Shown here: piece by piece, positions 54,402 to 63,969 of the stretch | How positions within the stretch are numbered: the stretch's first letter is position 1 | Layout: every line of letters begins with the position of its first letter | NCBI GenBank assembly: GCA_900473185.1 | Contig: UCKU01000003.1 | Coordinates: 173,469 to 237,468 of the forward strand | DNA from: Hyphomicrobiales bacterium | Lineage (GTDB): Bacteria; Pseudomonadota; Alphaproteobacteria; Rhizobiales; Rhizobiaceae | Reading direction: 5' to 3' | DNA: 64,000 nt | Made by a program: the position numbers and the translations under genes | The notes under the pieces: generated by a model | Told to the model about the DNA's origin: nothing | Databases searched by the model: none | Seen by the model: the letters and a program-made list of their open reading frames with translations, nothing else

Positions 54402-55016
54402 ATGGGTCTATCGCATGTGATGTCGCGCCGTTCCTGGATCCGTGGAACGGCGATTATTTTGCCGCTGACGGCAGCGCTTCTTGCAGGCTGCGGAACAACG
54501 GCGAAGAACGACACCTATGATCTCTCGGCAGCCACGGTCGATGGCACCGGTCCGTCGGCCAAGAGCAAGCAGATCCTGATTGCCGATCCGACGGCATTGA
54601 AGGCGCTGAACAGCGACCAGATCGTCATCCGCGTTTCGCCCTCGGAAATTCAGTATCTGTCACGCTCTCAGTGGAGCGATACGCTGCCGCGCATGGTGCA
54701 ATCGAAGCTTGTCCAGGCCTTCGAGAATTCCGGCAAGCTCGGCGGCGTCGGAAAGCCGGGGCAGGGACTGGCGATCGACTATCAGGTCGTGACCGATATC
54801 CGCTCCTTCGAGATCGACGCAGCGTCCGGCAACAAGGCCGTGGTGGAGATTTCCGCCAAGATCCTCAACGATCGAAACGGCACAGTGCGGGCCCAGCAGG
54901 TGTTCCGGGCCACTGCTCCGGCTGGCGGTGATAACGTGAGCTTCGTCAAGGGGCTGGGCCGTGCCTTTACGTCGGTCACCGACCAGATTGTTGGTTGGAC
55001 GCTGACATCGATCTAA
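54402..55016 (+). CDS. PqiC/DUF330-like auxiliary lipoprotein of the Mla operon
   Basis: This is a 204-residue lipoprotein. The signal peptide ends with LLAGCGTTAK, a lipobox, so the mature protein is acylated on Cys and held in the envelope. The DUF330/ABC-transport-auxiliary fold is suggested by DQIVIRVSPSEIQYLSRSQW and ITDIRSFEID-like strands. It is probably an outer-membrane partner that receives lipids from MlaD. The operon runs mlaE-mlaF-mlaD-lipoprotein. AGGGGTAG precedes the ATG. Confidence 0.87.
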   Translation: MGLSHVMSRRSWIRGTAIILPLTAALLAGCGTTAKNDTYDLSAATVDGTGPSAKSKQILIADPTALKALNSDQIVIRVSPSEIQYLSRSQWSDTLPRMVQSKLVQAFENSGKLGGVGKPGQGLAIDYQVVTDIRSFEIDAASGNKAVVEISAKILNDRNGTVRAQQVFRATAPAGGDNVSFVKGLGRAFTSVTDQIVGWTLTSI

Positions 55017-55036
55017 GCCTTCCGCTTATAAAAATA

Positions 55037-55082
55037 AGGCCCAAAATAAGGCCCAAAACCGTCAGACGGTTTCGGGCCTTAT
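55037..55082. terminator. Bidirectional intrinsic terminator
   Basis: A long stem (AAGGCCC.AAACCGT paired with ACGGTTT.GGGCCTT) ends in TATT on the plus side and has AT-rich flanks on the minus side. It serves both the Mla operon and the convergent carboxypeptidase gene. Confidence 0.85.
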
Positions 55083-55106
55083 TCGGTCCTGGCTTGTCTG
55101 GACGGT

Positions 55107-55973
55107 TTACTTGGTCGGCTGGGCATCCGTCATCGTCGGGTTGCCGCCTGTGGCCGATGCAGTCGCGGTCGAAGCGGAGGGCAGGTAGCTGTCCAGTAGT
55201 CCCGCCATCTTGTCGTCGCGCAGACTGGCGGTCTTTTCGCCCATGACGACGCCGACGACGCGGCGGCCGTCCTTGGCGGCTGATGTCACGACATTGTAGC
55301 CGGATGCATCGGTGAAGCCGGTCTTGATGCCGTCAACGCCATTGTAGCGGTACATGAGGTTGTTATGGCCGCGCAGCTTCATGCCGCGGAACTGGAAGCC
55401 GCGCATGGAGAAGAGCTTGAACTCCTCGGGGAAGTCGCGCATCAGCGAAACGCCGAGCGTCGCCATGTCGCGCGCCGTGGTGACCTGTTCCGGATCCGGC
55501 AGGCCCGACGGGTTCTTGAAGACGGTGTTCTTCATGCCGAGCTGATGTGCCTTGTCCGTCATGAGCGCGCCAAAGGCCTGTTCGGAGCCGCCGAGCTGTT
55601 CGGCAAGCGCCACAGCGGAATCATTGGCCGAAAGAACGACGATGCTTTCGACAGCCTCCTTGACCGTGACCTTGCGGCCGGCGCCGATGGCGAGCTTGAA
55701 GGGCTCCTTGCTCTCGGCATTTTCCGACATGGTGATCTTCTGATCCCAGGTCAGGCGTTTGTCATGCAACGCCTGGAAGGTGAGATAGAGCGTCATCATC
55801 TTGGTCAGCGATGCCGGATAGTTCAGATCGTCCTGGTTGGACGCTTCCAGAACCTGACCGGACTGCACATCCACGAGGAAGCTTGCTTGGCCGGCTTCGG
55901 CCTGAATGAACGCGCCCAGGAGAAATGCGGACGAGAAGGCGGCGACTATCAGCCGGGAGGTCGTCTTGGTCAT
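55107..55973 (-). CDS. D-alanyl-D-alanine carboxypeptidase (PBP5-like)
   Basis: This is a 288-residue serine D,D-carboxypeptidase with a signal peptide (LIVAAFSSAFLLGAFIQAEA). The penicillin-binding motifs are SLTK in YPASLTKMMT, SAN in VVLSANDSAVA, and KTG in DGIKTGFTDASGYN. It removes the terminal D-Ala from muropeptides. It is short and lacks the usual C-terminal membrane-anchoring domain, so it is probably soluble in the periplasm. The start is ATG 55973; a TTG one codon earlier is possible. Confidence 0.94.
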   Translation of the reverse strand: MTKTTSRLIVAAFSSAFLLGAFIQAEAGQASFLVDVQSGQVLEASNQDDLNYPASLTKMMTLYLTFQALHDKRLTWDQKITMSENAESKEPFKLAIGAGRKVTVKEAVESIVVLSANDSAVALAEQLGGSEQAFGALMTDKAHQLGMKNTVFKNPSGLPDPEQVTTARDMATLGVSLMRDFPEEFKLFSMRGFQFRGMKLRGHNNLMYRYNGVDGIKTGFTDASGYNVVTSAAKDGRRVVGVVMGEKTASLRDDKMAGLLDSYLPSASTATASATGGNPTMTDAQPTK

Positions 55974-56091
55974 CAATGTCTACGGTCTCTGTCGTGGCAA
56001 GCGATTGCTTGGTGATGGTCTGATTGGGGGCTGCCCCGTTGGCGCATGCGGATCAGGGATGTTTGTGACGGAATGAAGGAGCCGGGGCAAT

Positions 56092-56122
56092 AAAAAAGGG
56101 CCATCCACAGATGACCCCTTTT
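56092..56122 (-). terminator. Intrinsic terminator of the giant GPR-like gene
   Basis: On the minus strand, AAGGGGTCATC / GATGGCCCTT forms a stem followed by TTTTATT, about 30 bp after the stop codon. Confidence 0.82.
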
Positions 56123-56153
56123 GTCTCACCACATCAGGCTTCCACCCGATAAC

Positions 56154-59100
56154 TCAGTTCAACCGGCCCGCCGCGTGGGCAAGCATCGTATAGACCTTGC
56201 CGGTATCCGAGGTCAGGTAAGACTGCGTGACCGTGCGGTTCGGATCGGTGCGGGCGACATCGGCGAGCAGCTTTTCGAAATCGCCGATATAGCGGTCGAC
56301 GGCGGTGCGGAATTCCGGCTCGCGGTCATACTTGCGCTTGATCTCGTCGAAGGTTTGCTGACCCTTCAGCGTGTAGAGCCGACGGGTGAAAACGTCGCGC
56401 TCACCGCGCTGGTAGCGGCGCCACAGATCCACCGAGGCGTCATGGTCGATGGCGCGGGCGATATCGACCGAGAGCGAGTTCAGCGATTCAACGACATGGC
56501 GCGGGTTGCGGCTGTCATTGGCGCGCTGCGTGGGGGCCGGAGCCGGAGCGGATTCCGCTGCCGGGCGGGCCGGGGCAGCACGCGATGCTTCCTCCGTCTC
56601 TTCACGCGAGGCGCCGCGCAGGAGATCGCTGATCCAGCCGCCGCTGGTGGCTTCCGTGCGCGGAGCTTCCTGCCTGACCGGAGCAGGGGCCGGCTGGGGA
56701 GCCTGAGCGACCGGACGCTGCTGAGCTGGGGCAGGAGCGGGTGCTGCTGCCGGGGTCGGGGCAATGGTGCCACGCAGGCCCATGGATTCGATCGACTGGC
56801 GTGCCGTCGGGGCCGGCTGCGGGGCCGGCGCCGTCGGGATCACCGGCTGGGTGACGCGCTGCGCAGGCTCGGCCTGGGCAAGCGTGCGGGCAACCGGCTC
56901 GGAGATTTCGAGACGCTGGCTGGAGCGGCCGACGATCTGCGAAATATCCTGCAGGGCCTTGATCTGCTCGGCGACGGCGCGGCGCATGGCGGACGCGCTT
57001 TCCTTGGCTTCTTCCGGCAGATCGAAGGCGCCACGCTTCAGTTCGGCGCGGGTGGCGTCGAGTTCGTTGCGGATATCGGTTGCGGAGCGGCGGATATCTT
57101 CCGTCGCACCCGAGAAGCGGCCGACAGCGTCGTCGATCGCATCGCGGAGCGATTCACGCAGGTTCTGCGCTGCATTGTCTGAAGCACGGCCGGCTTCGCC
57201 GAGCATGCGTTCGACTTCCGAGAGCGAGGCCGTCAGGCCGCCACGCAGGCGGTTGGTGAGGTCGCCGGAACGGCGCTCGACATTGGCAAAGCTGGTGTCG
57301 ATCGTCGCATTGGCTTCCTCGCCGGCGCGGTTGATCGCTTCGCGCATATTGGACGCTGCTTCCTCGGCGCGCTTCTCGGTATCCGAAAGCACGCGTCCGA
57401 TATCGGCAAACGAGGCCTGCACGCTCTGGCGCAATGTGCCGGTGACCTGGTTGGAACGCTGTTCGGCGCGCTCGAAGACCGTTTCGATCATGCCGCCGAG
57501 GCCGCGCATGGTCTTTTCGATCTCACCCGAACGCTGCACGAGGCCGGTTGCCAAAGTCTGCAGGGCGGTCTCACGCTCTTCCAGCGTGGAGACAAGGCCG
57601 GACTGGGCGGCAGCGAGAAGCTGCGAAGCCTGGCCGAGAACCTTCGAATGGTCGTCGAAGCGGCCGATGATGCCGCCAACCTGGGCGAGCGTCTGGCCTG
57701 ATATATCCGACAGGCGATCGACCTTCCCTTCGAGAAGGCGGGTCGAAGCGGAGACCATTTCGGCAGCCTTGGCTGCAGAGTCCGTGAAGCGCGTGGTCGT
57801 GTCGCCGAGGCGGCTGTCGACGCCGCTCAGCTGATCGGCAGCGCGCGTCATCATCATGGACATGGCGGCGCTGCTTTCCGACAGGCGCTGGACAAGGCCG
57901 TTGACGTTGTTCGTCAGGCTGTTCTCGATGGCGGCGACAGCATTGGCGACATTTTCGGCACGGGCGGCGACGGCCTGGGTGAGGGCGTCATTTTCCGCAC
58001 GCAGGCGCTCGGCGCTAAGGCTTGCGGCTGCGGTGATGCGGGCTGCAGCTTCCTGGCCGGCGTCGGTGTAGCGGTCGATGATCGGCCGCGCCGTCTCATC
58101 CAGGATGCGCGTCAGCTCGGTGGAGCGGCCGGCAAGCATGGAGTTCAAGTCGCGGGTGCGCTCGTCGAGCGTTGTGCGGATCGAATTGCCGCGTGCTTCC
58201 AGCGCCTTGTCGATATCAGTGAGCGTCGTGTCGATTTCGCGGGCACGCTGCTCCAGGCTGGAGCGGATGATGCTGCTGCGGGCTTCCAGCGCACGGTCGA
58301 CCTCGGCCATGCTGGATGTGATCTGGCTGCCGGCATCCGTCAGCGTCGAGCGGATCGAATTGCCATGTGCTTCCAGCGTCTGGCCAGCATCGGCGAGCGC
58401 ATGATTGATGGCGCTGACCTGGCTGCTGACGATGTTTTCTGCTTCCGCCACCTTGCTGACGATGACGTTGCCGGCCTCGGAGAAGGTCTGGGCAACGGCG
58501 GCAGCCTGGCCGGCGAGGCGGCTCTGTGCCTCGGCGACGCGGTTGACGATCTGCGAGGAGCGCTCGTCCATGGCTTCGGCGAACTGCTGGCCGGTGCGGC
58601 TGAGCAGTTCCGAGGACTTGGTGGCTTCGCCATCCATGCCTTCGGCGGCTTCGGCAACGGCGTTGCGCAGGCTTGCAGCAAGACCGGCTGCCTTGCCTTC
58701 GATCGTGCGGTTGACGGCATCGAGACCGACGGTCAGAGCGCGGTCCATGGTGGAGAGACGCTCTTCGATGCGCGCGGTGCCGCGATCCATCATGTCGCTC
58801 AAGGCCGAGGTCCGGCCGTCGATCGACTGGGCCATGTTCGCACTGCCGCTGTCGAGCGTTTCGGCAAGATGTGCCCGGCGGCTGTCCAGAGCCTGGGTGA
58901 GATTGGCGCTGTGGCTGTCGAGAGCATGCGTGAGGTTGGCGCTGCTGTTGTCGAGGGCCTGGGTAAGGTTGGCGCTGCCGGCATGCAGCGCATCCGTCAG
59001 GCTGGCGGCGCGGCCATTGAAAGCTTCCGTCAGGCTTGCGGTGCGGCTGTCGAGCGCCTGGGTCAGGTTTGCGGCGCTGTTGCCGAGCGTTGCGGCGATG

Positions 59101-62100
59101 CGCTGGGCTGTGTCGTCGCCGATCGAACCCAGACGGGAGATACTGTCATCCAGAAGGCCGGAGAGATGGCTGCCTGCAGCATCGACCTTATCGGCCACGC
59201 CGCCGACACCATCGGCAATACGGGCCTCGATGGCGGCAAGGCTGGCTTCGACGCGGGCGCCGGTCTCCGTGAAGCGGCCCGTGAGGTTGCCCACGGAGTG
59301 GTCGAGATGGCCGGAGAAATCGGCGGCCGAACGCGAGATCGTGTTGGCGGCTTCCTGGAAGCGGCCGGCAATCTGGCCGGCACCTTCGCGCATGCGATCC
59401 TCAAGCGACTGTGCACTCTTATCGATCGCAGCGCGGATCGCAGCCTCGCGATCTTCCAGCGACATTTCGAGCATGCCGATGCTCGTCGCAACCGACGTGC
59501 CGATCGAGGTCGCCTGTTCGGAGAGCGTGTCGTTGATAAGGTTATGGGCCTCGGTCAGCGTCAGCGTGATGGCATTGGTGCGGTCGTCAAGCGTGGTGCG
59601 GATGCGGTCATGCGCGGCGGCGAGACCGCCTTCGACGTTGCTTGCGGCATCGTTGGCAAGGGCGGCCATACGCTGCTGGGCGTCGGTGAGACCATCCTCG
59701 ATGCGGCCCGTCATGCTGCCGATGATGCCTTCCATGCGGGCGCTGCCGGCATCGAGGGCTTCGGACAGGGTGGAGGTGTGCTCGGCAAGCGCTGTTTCCA
59801 GACGTGCCTGATTATCCGTATAGGCGGCGCGGATCGCTTCCGTGCGGTCGGCAAAGGCGCCGGCAACACGCTCTTCGGCGTTGGCAACGGTGTCCATAAT
59901 GGCGTTGCTGCGGTTTTCGAGCGCGGATTCGAAGCGGCTCTGGCCGTCATCGAGCGAAATGGCGAGCGCCATGGTCTTTTCGTCAAGTGTATCGGACAGG
60001 CGGTCGGCGCTGTTCGTGACCGCATTGACGATGGATTCGGCGCGGCTCGTGAGCGCTTCCTCGATGCGGAGCTGGCTTTCGCCGAGCGATGCGGCGATCC
60101 GGTTATGCGTGCCGGTGGCCGCGTGGACGAGAGCATCAGTGCCCGCCGTCAGTGTGTCTTCCAGGCGGCTCTGGCTTTCGTTCAGTGAGATGGCAAGGGC
60201 CATCGCCTTTTCGTCGAGCGTTTCGGAGAGGCGGTCATGCGTGCCTGACACGGCGTTCAGCAACGCTTCCGAATGGGTCGACAGCGTATCCTCGATGCGT
60301 GACTGCGTCTCGTTCAGCGAAATGCCGAGCGCCATGGCCTTCTCGTCGAGGGTTTCGGCGAGGCGATCATGCGTGCCGGAGACGGCGTTGATCAACGCTT
60401 CCGAATGGGTCGAGAGCGTGTCTTCGATACGCGACTGCGTTTCGTTCAGCGAGATGCCGAGCGCCATCGCCCTTTCATCGAGCGTATCGGCGAGACGGTC
60501 ATGCGTGCTGGAAACGGCGCTGAGCAGTGCCTCCGAACGGGTCGCCAGCGTGTCGTCGATGCGGGCCTGGCCTTCATTCAGCGAGATCGCAAGCGCCATC
60601 GCCTTTTCATCGAGCGTATCGGAGAGGCGGTCATGCGTGCCGGAGACGGCATCGATGATGGCCTCCGAGCGGGTCGCAAGCGTATCCTCGATACGGGCCT
60701 GGCCTTCGTTCAGCGAGATCGCAAGCGCCATCGCCTTTTCATCAAGCGCATCGGAGAGGCGGTCATGCGTACCGGAGATGGCATTGAGGAAGGATTCGGA
60801 CCGGGCCGCGAACGTATCCTCGATGCGGGCCTGGTTTTTCTGCAGCGTCTCGGAGAGGCGGTCATTGGTGCCGGAAACGGCATTGATGAGCGATTCCGAA
60901 TGGGTCGAGAGCGTGTCTTCGATCCGCGACTGCGTCTCGTTCAGCGAGATCGCCAGCGCCATCGCCTTCTCGTCAAGGGTTTCGGCGAGACGGTCATGCG
61001 TGCCCGAGACGGTATTGATGATGGCTTCGGAACGGCTCGTGAGCGCCTCGTCGAAGCGGGTGTGGTGGTCGGCAAGCGCGCCGATCAGCGCTCCGCCGCG
61101 TTCGGTCATCACGCTGTCGATGCCGGTATGCGCAGCCTTCAGCGCATCGGTGATTTCAGCGGCGCGGGCGGCGAGAACGCTGCTCAGCTCTTCGGCGCGA
61201 CCGCCGAATGCCCCCGTGACCTTTTCAGTGCCGCTATCGACGGCAGCGGCGAGTTCCGTCGTGGTCGTCTGCAGCGTATCGCGGAATTCAGCTGCCCGGG
61301 CGGCGAAGTTATTCTGCAGTTCGGAGGTGCCAGCTGCGAGCGCCAACGAGATTTCCGACGTGGCGTTGCTCAGCGCCGAACCAAGTTCGCCGGTACGGGT
61401 CGTCAGCGCCGAGGTGATTTCCCCAGCACGGTCGGCAAGCGTGCTTTCCAGCACTTCCTGGCCGGTTGCAAAGGCGGTCGCCAGCGCCAGCGACTGCTCG
61501 CTCATCGACGCGCCGAGGCGATCGATATTGGTATTGAGGATGCCTTCGATGGAATCCGCGTTGCCCGACAGCGTTTCATTGATGCGGGTGAGGCTTTCGA
61601 TGAGCTTGGTGTCGAGCGAGCCGGAGCGCTTGTCGAAGGCATCGGTGAATTCGGCAACACGTTCGTCGAAGGCGGTCGAAAGCTGGGCGACGGTCGTCTG
61701 CAGGCGTTCCTCGAAGAAGCCGGAGCGCACGTCGAGATCCATGACCGCATCGTCGGCCGTCGATTGCAGGCTCTGGCGGAAGCTGGCGCCCTTTTCGTCG
61801 AGTGCGGCATTCAGCCTGGAGAGCACGTCGTCGAGCGTGCCGCCGATCGTGCGTTCGCCTGATGTCAGGCTCTGATTGATCTCGCGGGTGCGGGAAACCA
61901 GGATTTCATTGAGCTGCTGTGTACGCTCCTGCAGAGCGGCGTTCAGGCGCTCGGTGCTCGCATCCATCGTCGAAGCGCGCGTCTCGAACTGGGTGAGCAG
62001 GCGCTCGCCATGTTCGTTGATCGTGTTAGTCAGCGCGTCCAAGCGGTTGTCGAATTCATTGCCGATCGCAAGGCCGGATGCAGCCAGCGTATGGAGCAGC

Positions 62101-63110
62101 GTATCGGTCTTGGCGGCAAGCAGCGTGCCGAGCGACTGCATGGCGCTGTCCGACTTTTCCATGATCGCAGCAGCGCGCGTATCGATCAGCGAGGCGAAGG
62201 CTTCGCCCGAGGTCGCAAGGCGGATGGCGATCTCTTCTGTCGCAAGCGACAGTTCTTCCTTCAGCTGGTCGTGAACGCCGGCGATCGAGGAGCGGATGCG
62301 GTCGGCATGATTGACGATCGCTTCGCGCTCGGAGCCCAACTCGTGCACAAGGCCGCGCACGCGCAGTTCGTTATCTGCATAGGAACGCTCCAGCGCATTC
62401 ACTTCGGAATGCACGAGCGTTTCGAGTTCGGAGGCGCGAGCGATGGTGCGCTCGATGCCTTCATTCATCGCCGAGACTTCGCGGCGCACGGCCTGGCCAA
62501 CCGTCATGATGCGTTCGGACGCGATGGTCTCCGGCTCGGAAAGGCGCAGAGCAACTTCAGCCATGGAGCGGGCGGCGTTGCGCATGTCCTGGGCGCGCGA
62601 GATCATGATGGCGAAGGCATAGAACATCATGACCGGCACGATGATGCCGACGATGCCGGCTATCACGCCCGGCAGGGCGGCAAGATCGGTCAGCGAGCGG
62701 ATCTGCGAGATCTGCGGCGCATAGAGCATGAACATCAGCCCGAGGCCGATGATGACCCACAGGATGGAAACGAGAGCGGCCGTGCGCAGGGCGGGGCGGC
62801 TGGAGCCGTTTTCCAGCGACTTCAGAAGCGAAGCGGGCGAATTACGGCTGGCATCGTTGGCCGGGGCGAAGGCCGGTGCTCGCGGGGCCTGCTGATCGCC
62901 TGTACGGCCAGAGCGGCCGCGGCGGCGCTGTGCTTCTTCCTGGGACTGATTACGGGCATTGGATGGGTCAGTCACATTAGCCTCCGGGGCGTGGGGCGCG
63001 TTGCCGCGGCGAGACGGCACGTTCTCCTGGCCGAAATCGATCTGAAGCGCCTCGTCCAATGCCTTGAACGCCTTGTCCTCGATCGATTCATTGTACTTGT
63101 TATTCGCCAT
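56154..63110 (-). CDS. gpr: Giant polar-growth protein, GPR/RgsE-like
   Basis: This is a 2318-residue protein. Residues 1-110 are cytoplasmic and proline-rich, two transmembrane helices lie at about 111-131 and 147-170, and about 1800 residues of helical repeats follow. A Pro/Ala linker and a conserved C-terminal domain of about 120 residues (NSLSVDIARAIDHDASVDLW, RDVFTRRLYTLKGQQTFDEI) end the protein. Size, two helices and apolipoprotein-like helices match Agrobacterium Growth Pole Ring protein and Sinorhizobium RgsE, which organise unipolar growth. The start at 63110 (MANNKYNESIEDKAFKALDE) follows GAGG. Homology is from memory. Confidence 0.88.
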   Translation of the reverse strand: MANNKYNESIEDKAFKALDEALQIDFGQENVPSRRGNAPHAPEANVTDPSNARNQSQEEAQRRRGRSGRTGDQQAPRAPAFAPANDASRNSPASLLKSLENGSSRPALRTAALVSILWVIIGLGLMFMLYAPQISQIRSLTDLAALPGVIAGIVGIIVPVMMFYAFAIMISRAQDMRNAARSMAEVALRLSEPETIASERIMTVGQAVRREVSAMNEGIERTIARASELETLVHSEVNALERSYADNELRVRGLVHELGSEREAIVNHADRIRSSIAGVHDQLKEELSLATEEIAIRLATSGEAFASLIDTRAAAIMEKSDSAMQSLGTLLAAKTDTLLHTLAASGLAIGNEFDNRLDALTNTINEHGERLLTQFETRASTMDASTERLNAALQERTQQLNEILVSRTREINQSLTSGERTIGGTLDDVLSRLNAALDEKGASFRQSLQSTADDAVMDLDVRSGFFEERLQTTVAQLSTAFDERVAEFTDAFDKRSGSLDTKLIESLTRINETLSGNADSIEGILNTNIDRLGASMSEQSLALATAFATGQEVLESTLADRAGEITSALTTRTGELGSALSNATSEISLALAAGTSELQNNFAARAAEFRDTLQTTTTELAAAVDSGTEKVTGAFGGRAEELSSVLAARAAEITDALKAAHTGIDSVMTERGGALIGALADHHTRFDEALTSRSEAIINTVSGTHDRLAETLDEKAMALAISLNETQSRIEDTLSTHSESLINAVSGTNDRLSETLQKNQARIEDTFAARSESFLNAISGTHDRLSDALDEKAMALAISLNEGQARIEDTLATRSEAIIDAVSGTHDRLSDTLDEKAMALAISLNEGQARIDDTLATRSEALLSAVSSTHDRLADTLDERAMALGISLNETQSRIEDTLSTHSEALINAVSGTHDRLAETLDEKAMALGISLNETQSRIEDTLSTHSEALLNAVSGTHDRLSETLDEKAMALAISLNESQSRLEDTLTAGTDALVHAATGTHNRIAASLGESQLRIEEALTSRAESIVNAVTNSADRLSDTLDEKTMALAISLDDGQSRFESALENRSNAIMDTVANAEERVAGAFADRTEAIRAAYTDNQARLETALAEHTSTLSEALDAGSARMEGIIGSMTGRIEDGLTDAQQRMAALANDAASNVEGGLAAAHDRIRTTLDDRTNAITLTLTEAHNLINDTLSEQATSIGTSVATSIGMLEMSLEDREAAIRAAIDKSAQSLEDRMREGAGQIAGRFQEAANTISRSAADFSGHLDHSVGNLTGRFTETGARVEASLAAIEARIADGVGGVADKVDAAGSHLSGLLDDSISRLGSIGDDTAQRIAATLGNSAANLTQALDSRTASLTEAFNGRAASLTDALHAGSANLTQALDNSSANLTHALDSHSANLTQALDSRRAHLAETLDSGSANMAQSIDGRTSALSDMMDRGTARIEERLSTMDRALTVGLDAVNRTIEGKAAGLAASLRNAVAEAAEGMDGEATKSSELLSRTGQQFAEAMDERSSQIVNRVAEAQSRLAGQAAAVAQTFSEAGNVIVSKVAEAENIVSSQVSAINHALADAGQTLEAHGNSIRSTLTDAGSQITSSMAEVDRALEARSSIIRSSLEQRAREIDTTLTDIDKALEARGNSIRTTLDERTRDLNSMLAGRSTELTRILDETARPIIDRYTDAGQEAAARITAAASLSAERLRAENDALTQAVAARAENVANAVAAIENSLTNNVNGLVQRLSESSAAMSMMMTRAADQLSGVDSRLGDTTTRFTDSAAKAAEMVSASTRLLEGKVDRLSDISGQTLAQVGGIIGRFDDHSKVLGQASQLLAAAQSGLVSTLEERETALQTLATGLVQRSGEIEKTMRGLGGMIETVFERAEQRSNQVTGTLRQSVQASFADIGRVLSDTEKRAEEAASNMREAINRAGEEANATIDTSFANVERRSGDLTNRLRGGLTASLSEVERMLGEAGRASDNAAQNLRESLRDAIDDAVGRFSGATEDIRRSATDIRNELDATRAELKRGAFDLPEEAKESASAMRRAVAEQIKALQDISQIVGRSSQRLEISEPVARTLAQAEPAQRVTQPVIPTAPAPQPAPTARQSIESMGLRGTIAPTPAAAPAPAPAQQRPVAQAPQPAPAPVRQEAPRTEATSGGWISDLLRGASREETEEASRAAPARPAAESAPAPAPTQRANDSRNPRHVVESLNSLSVDIARAIDHDASVDLWRRYQRGERDVFTRRLYTLKGQQTFDEIKRKYDREPEFRTAVDRYIGDFEKLLADVARTDPNRTVTQSYLTSDTGKVYTMLAHAAGRLN
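58803..59073 (-). repeat. Tandem 33-bp units encoding 11-residue helical repeats
   Basis: About eight successive 11-residue blocks of the LTQALDSRTAS, LTEAFNGRAAS, LTDALHAGSAN and LTQALDNSSAN type lie head to tail. The DNA period is 33 bp, the hendecad period of apolipoprotein-like helices. Confidence 0.85.
59950..61010 (-). repeat. Tandem 132-bp units encoding 44-residue repeats
   Basis: Six or more full copies of a 44-residue unit (SGTHDRLSETLDEKAMALAI + SLNEGQARIEDT + LATRSEAIIDAV) and degenerate copies at the ends. One copy (SGTNDRLSETLQKNQARIED type, about 60810-60880) is 33 residues, exactly one 11-residue block shorter. Copies are very alike at DNA level, so slippage or recombination is likely. 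Confidence 0.85.
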
Positions 63111-63387
63111 TCCGATATGCCTCGCAATTCCCGGCCAGTCCGGCAGCGCATCCGGGCCACCGCCTTTGCCCGGAAAGAACCTTTGCCATTCCAGCCTTCC
63201 ATCCAAGACGGACGGATAAGCATGTCATTTCAGAGTAGATAGCCGATTTTTCAAACGAAAGGTATCAAAACACTACCATTATCCACTCTGTCGGCAAAGG
63301 CGCGCGGCATGAGCCCGCCTCAACAGTATCGTAGTGACACATCTGGGCTCCCTACACAATTAATGAACCCTTGCGTTTCCATCCCTC

Positions 63388-63403
63388 TTAACCCGTTGTT
63401 AAC
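63388..63403. promoter_or_regulatory. CtrA-type binding site
   Basis: TTAA-CCCGTTG-TTAAC matches TTAA-N7-TTAA exactly, the consensus for the cell-cycle regulator CtrA in alphaproteobacteria. It lies 278 bp before the gpr start and 171 bp before the Hpt start, so it could control either or both. Confidence 0.65.
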
Positions 63404-63459
63404 ACCTTTAAATTTTGGAAGCGGCCCAAAAGCCGATATTTTAGCGATATTTAAGGGAC

Positions 63460-63476
63460 GTTAACCATATGGTTAG
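63460..63476. promoter_or_regulatory. Palindrome TAACCATATGGTTA before the Hpt gene
   Basis: A perfect 14-bp palindrome at 63462-63475 overlaps TTAA-N7-GTTA, one base away from a second CtrA-type site. TTAA also occurs six bases before it. A dimeric regulator is implied; which one is not clear. Confidence 0.5.
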
Positions 63477-63573
63477 ATTTTCGCCCCGAATACGCCGGAA
63501 TTTAACGGGATCGCCATTCTCCGACCGCACAACAGTAGCAAGCGCGGACGATATAAGACGGGAGAATTGGCAA

Positions 63574-63945
63574 ATGGCAGCAGTGAGTATCGCATTCGAA
63601 GCACCTGACAATTCCACAGGGCCTTCGCCCTCCAAGGTCCGGCCGATCGACCTGGTTCATCTTGCGCGCCAGACAATGGGCGACAAGACGGTGGAAATCG
63701 AAGTTCTCCAGATGTTTGCGCGCCAGGCGCGCGCCTGCCTGCAGGACATTGCAAGCGGCGAGTCTGCCAGGGTGGGTGCTGCGGCACACCGCCTGAAGGG
63801 AGCAGCAAGCTCCGTCGGCGCCTTCCGGGTTTCTCAATCGGCGGAAGCCGTCGAAGAGAACAATGGCGACGCAACCGCCATGGCGGCGTTGGGTGCAGCC
63901 GTCGTCGACGCCGAGAATTTCATTCTGAAACTCTGCCGAGGATAA
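63574..63945 (+). CDS. Hpt-domain phosphotransfer protein
   Basis: This is a 123-residue single-domain Hpt protein. The phosphoryl-accepting histidine lies in GAAAHRLKGAASSVGAFRVS, the standard HRLKG site, in a four-helix bundle starting at about residue 25. It relays phosphate between a hybrid histidine kinase and a response regulator; the partners are not in the window. GGGAGAATTGG precedes the ATG at 63574. Its location beside the polar-growth gene and a CtrA-type box suggests a cell-cycle phosphorelay, which is inference. Confidence 0.9.
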   Translation: MAAVSIAFEAPDNSTGPSPSKVRPIDLVHLARQTMGDKTVEIEVLQMFARQARACLQDIASGESARVGAAAHRLKGAASSVGAFRVSQSAEAVEENNGDATAMAALGAAVVDAENFILKLCRG

Positions 63946-63969
63946 GGCAGGGCCGATTAGGGGCTGAGC

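Larger units (their letters stand above)
63111..63573. other. Intergenic region between gpr and the Hpt gene
   Basis: About 460 bp separate divergent genes. It is AT-rich from 63380 to 63480. It contains a CtrA-like box and a perfect palindrome, listed separately, and probably both promoters. A possible upstream start for the Hpt gene at 63469 lies inside it but has no ribosome site. Confidence 0.6.

Noticed and set aside
58365..61875. Long open frames on the plus strand opposite the giant gpr-like gene (over 400-600 codons)
   Set aside because: They mirror the repeats of the real gene, change character with it, have no ribosome sites, and their Arg/Ser-rich composition is typical of antisense frames in GC-rich DNA.
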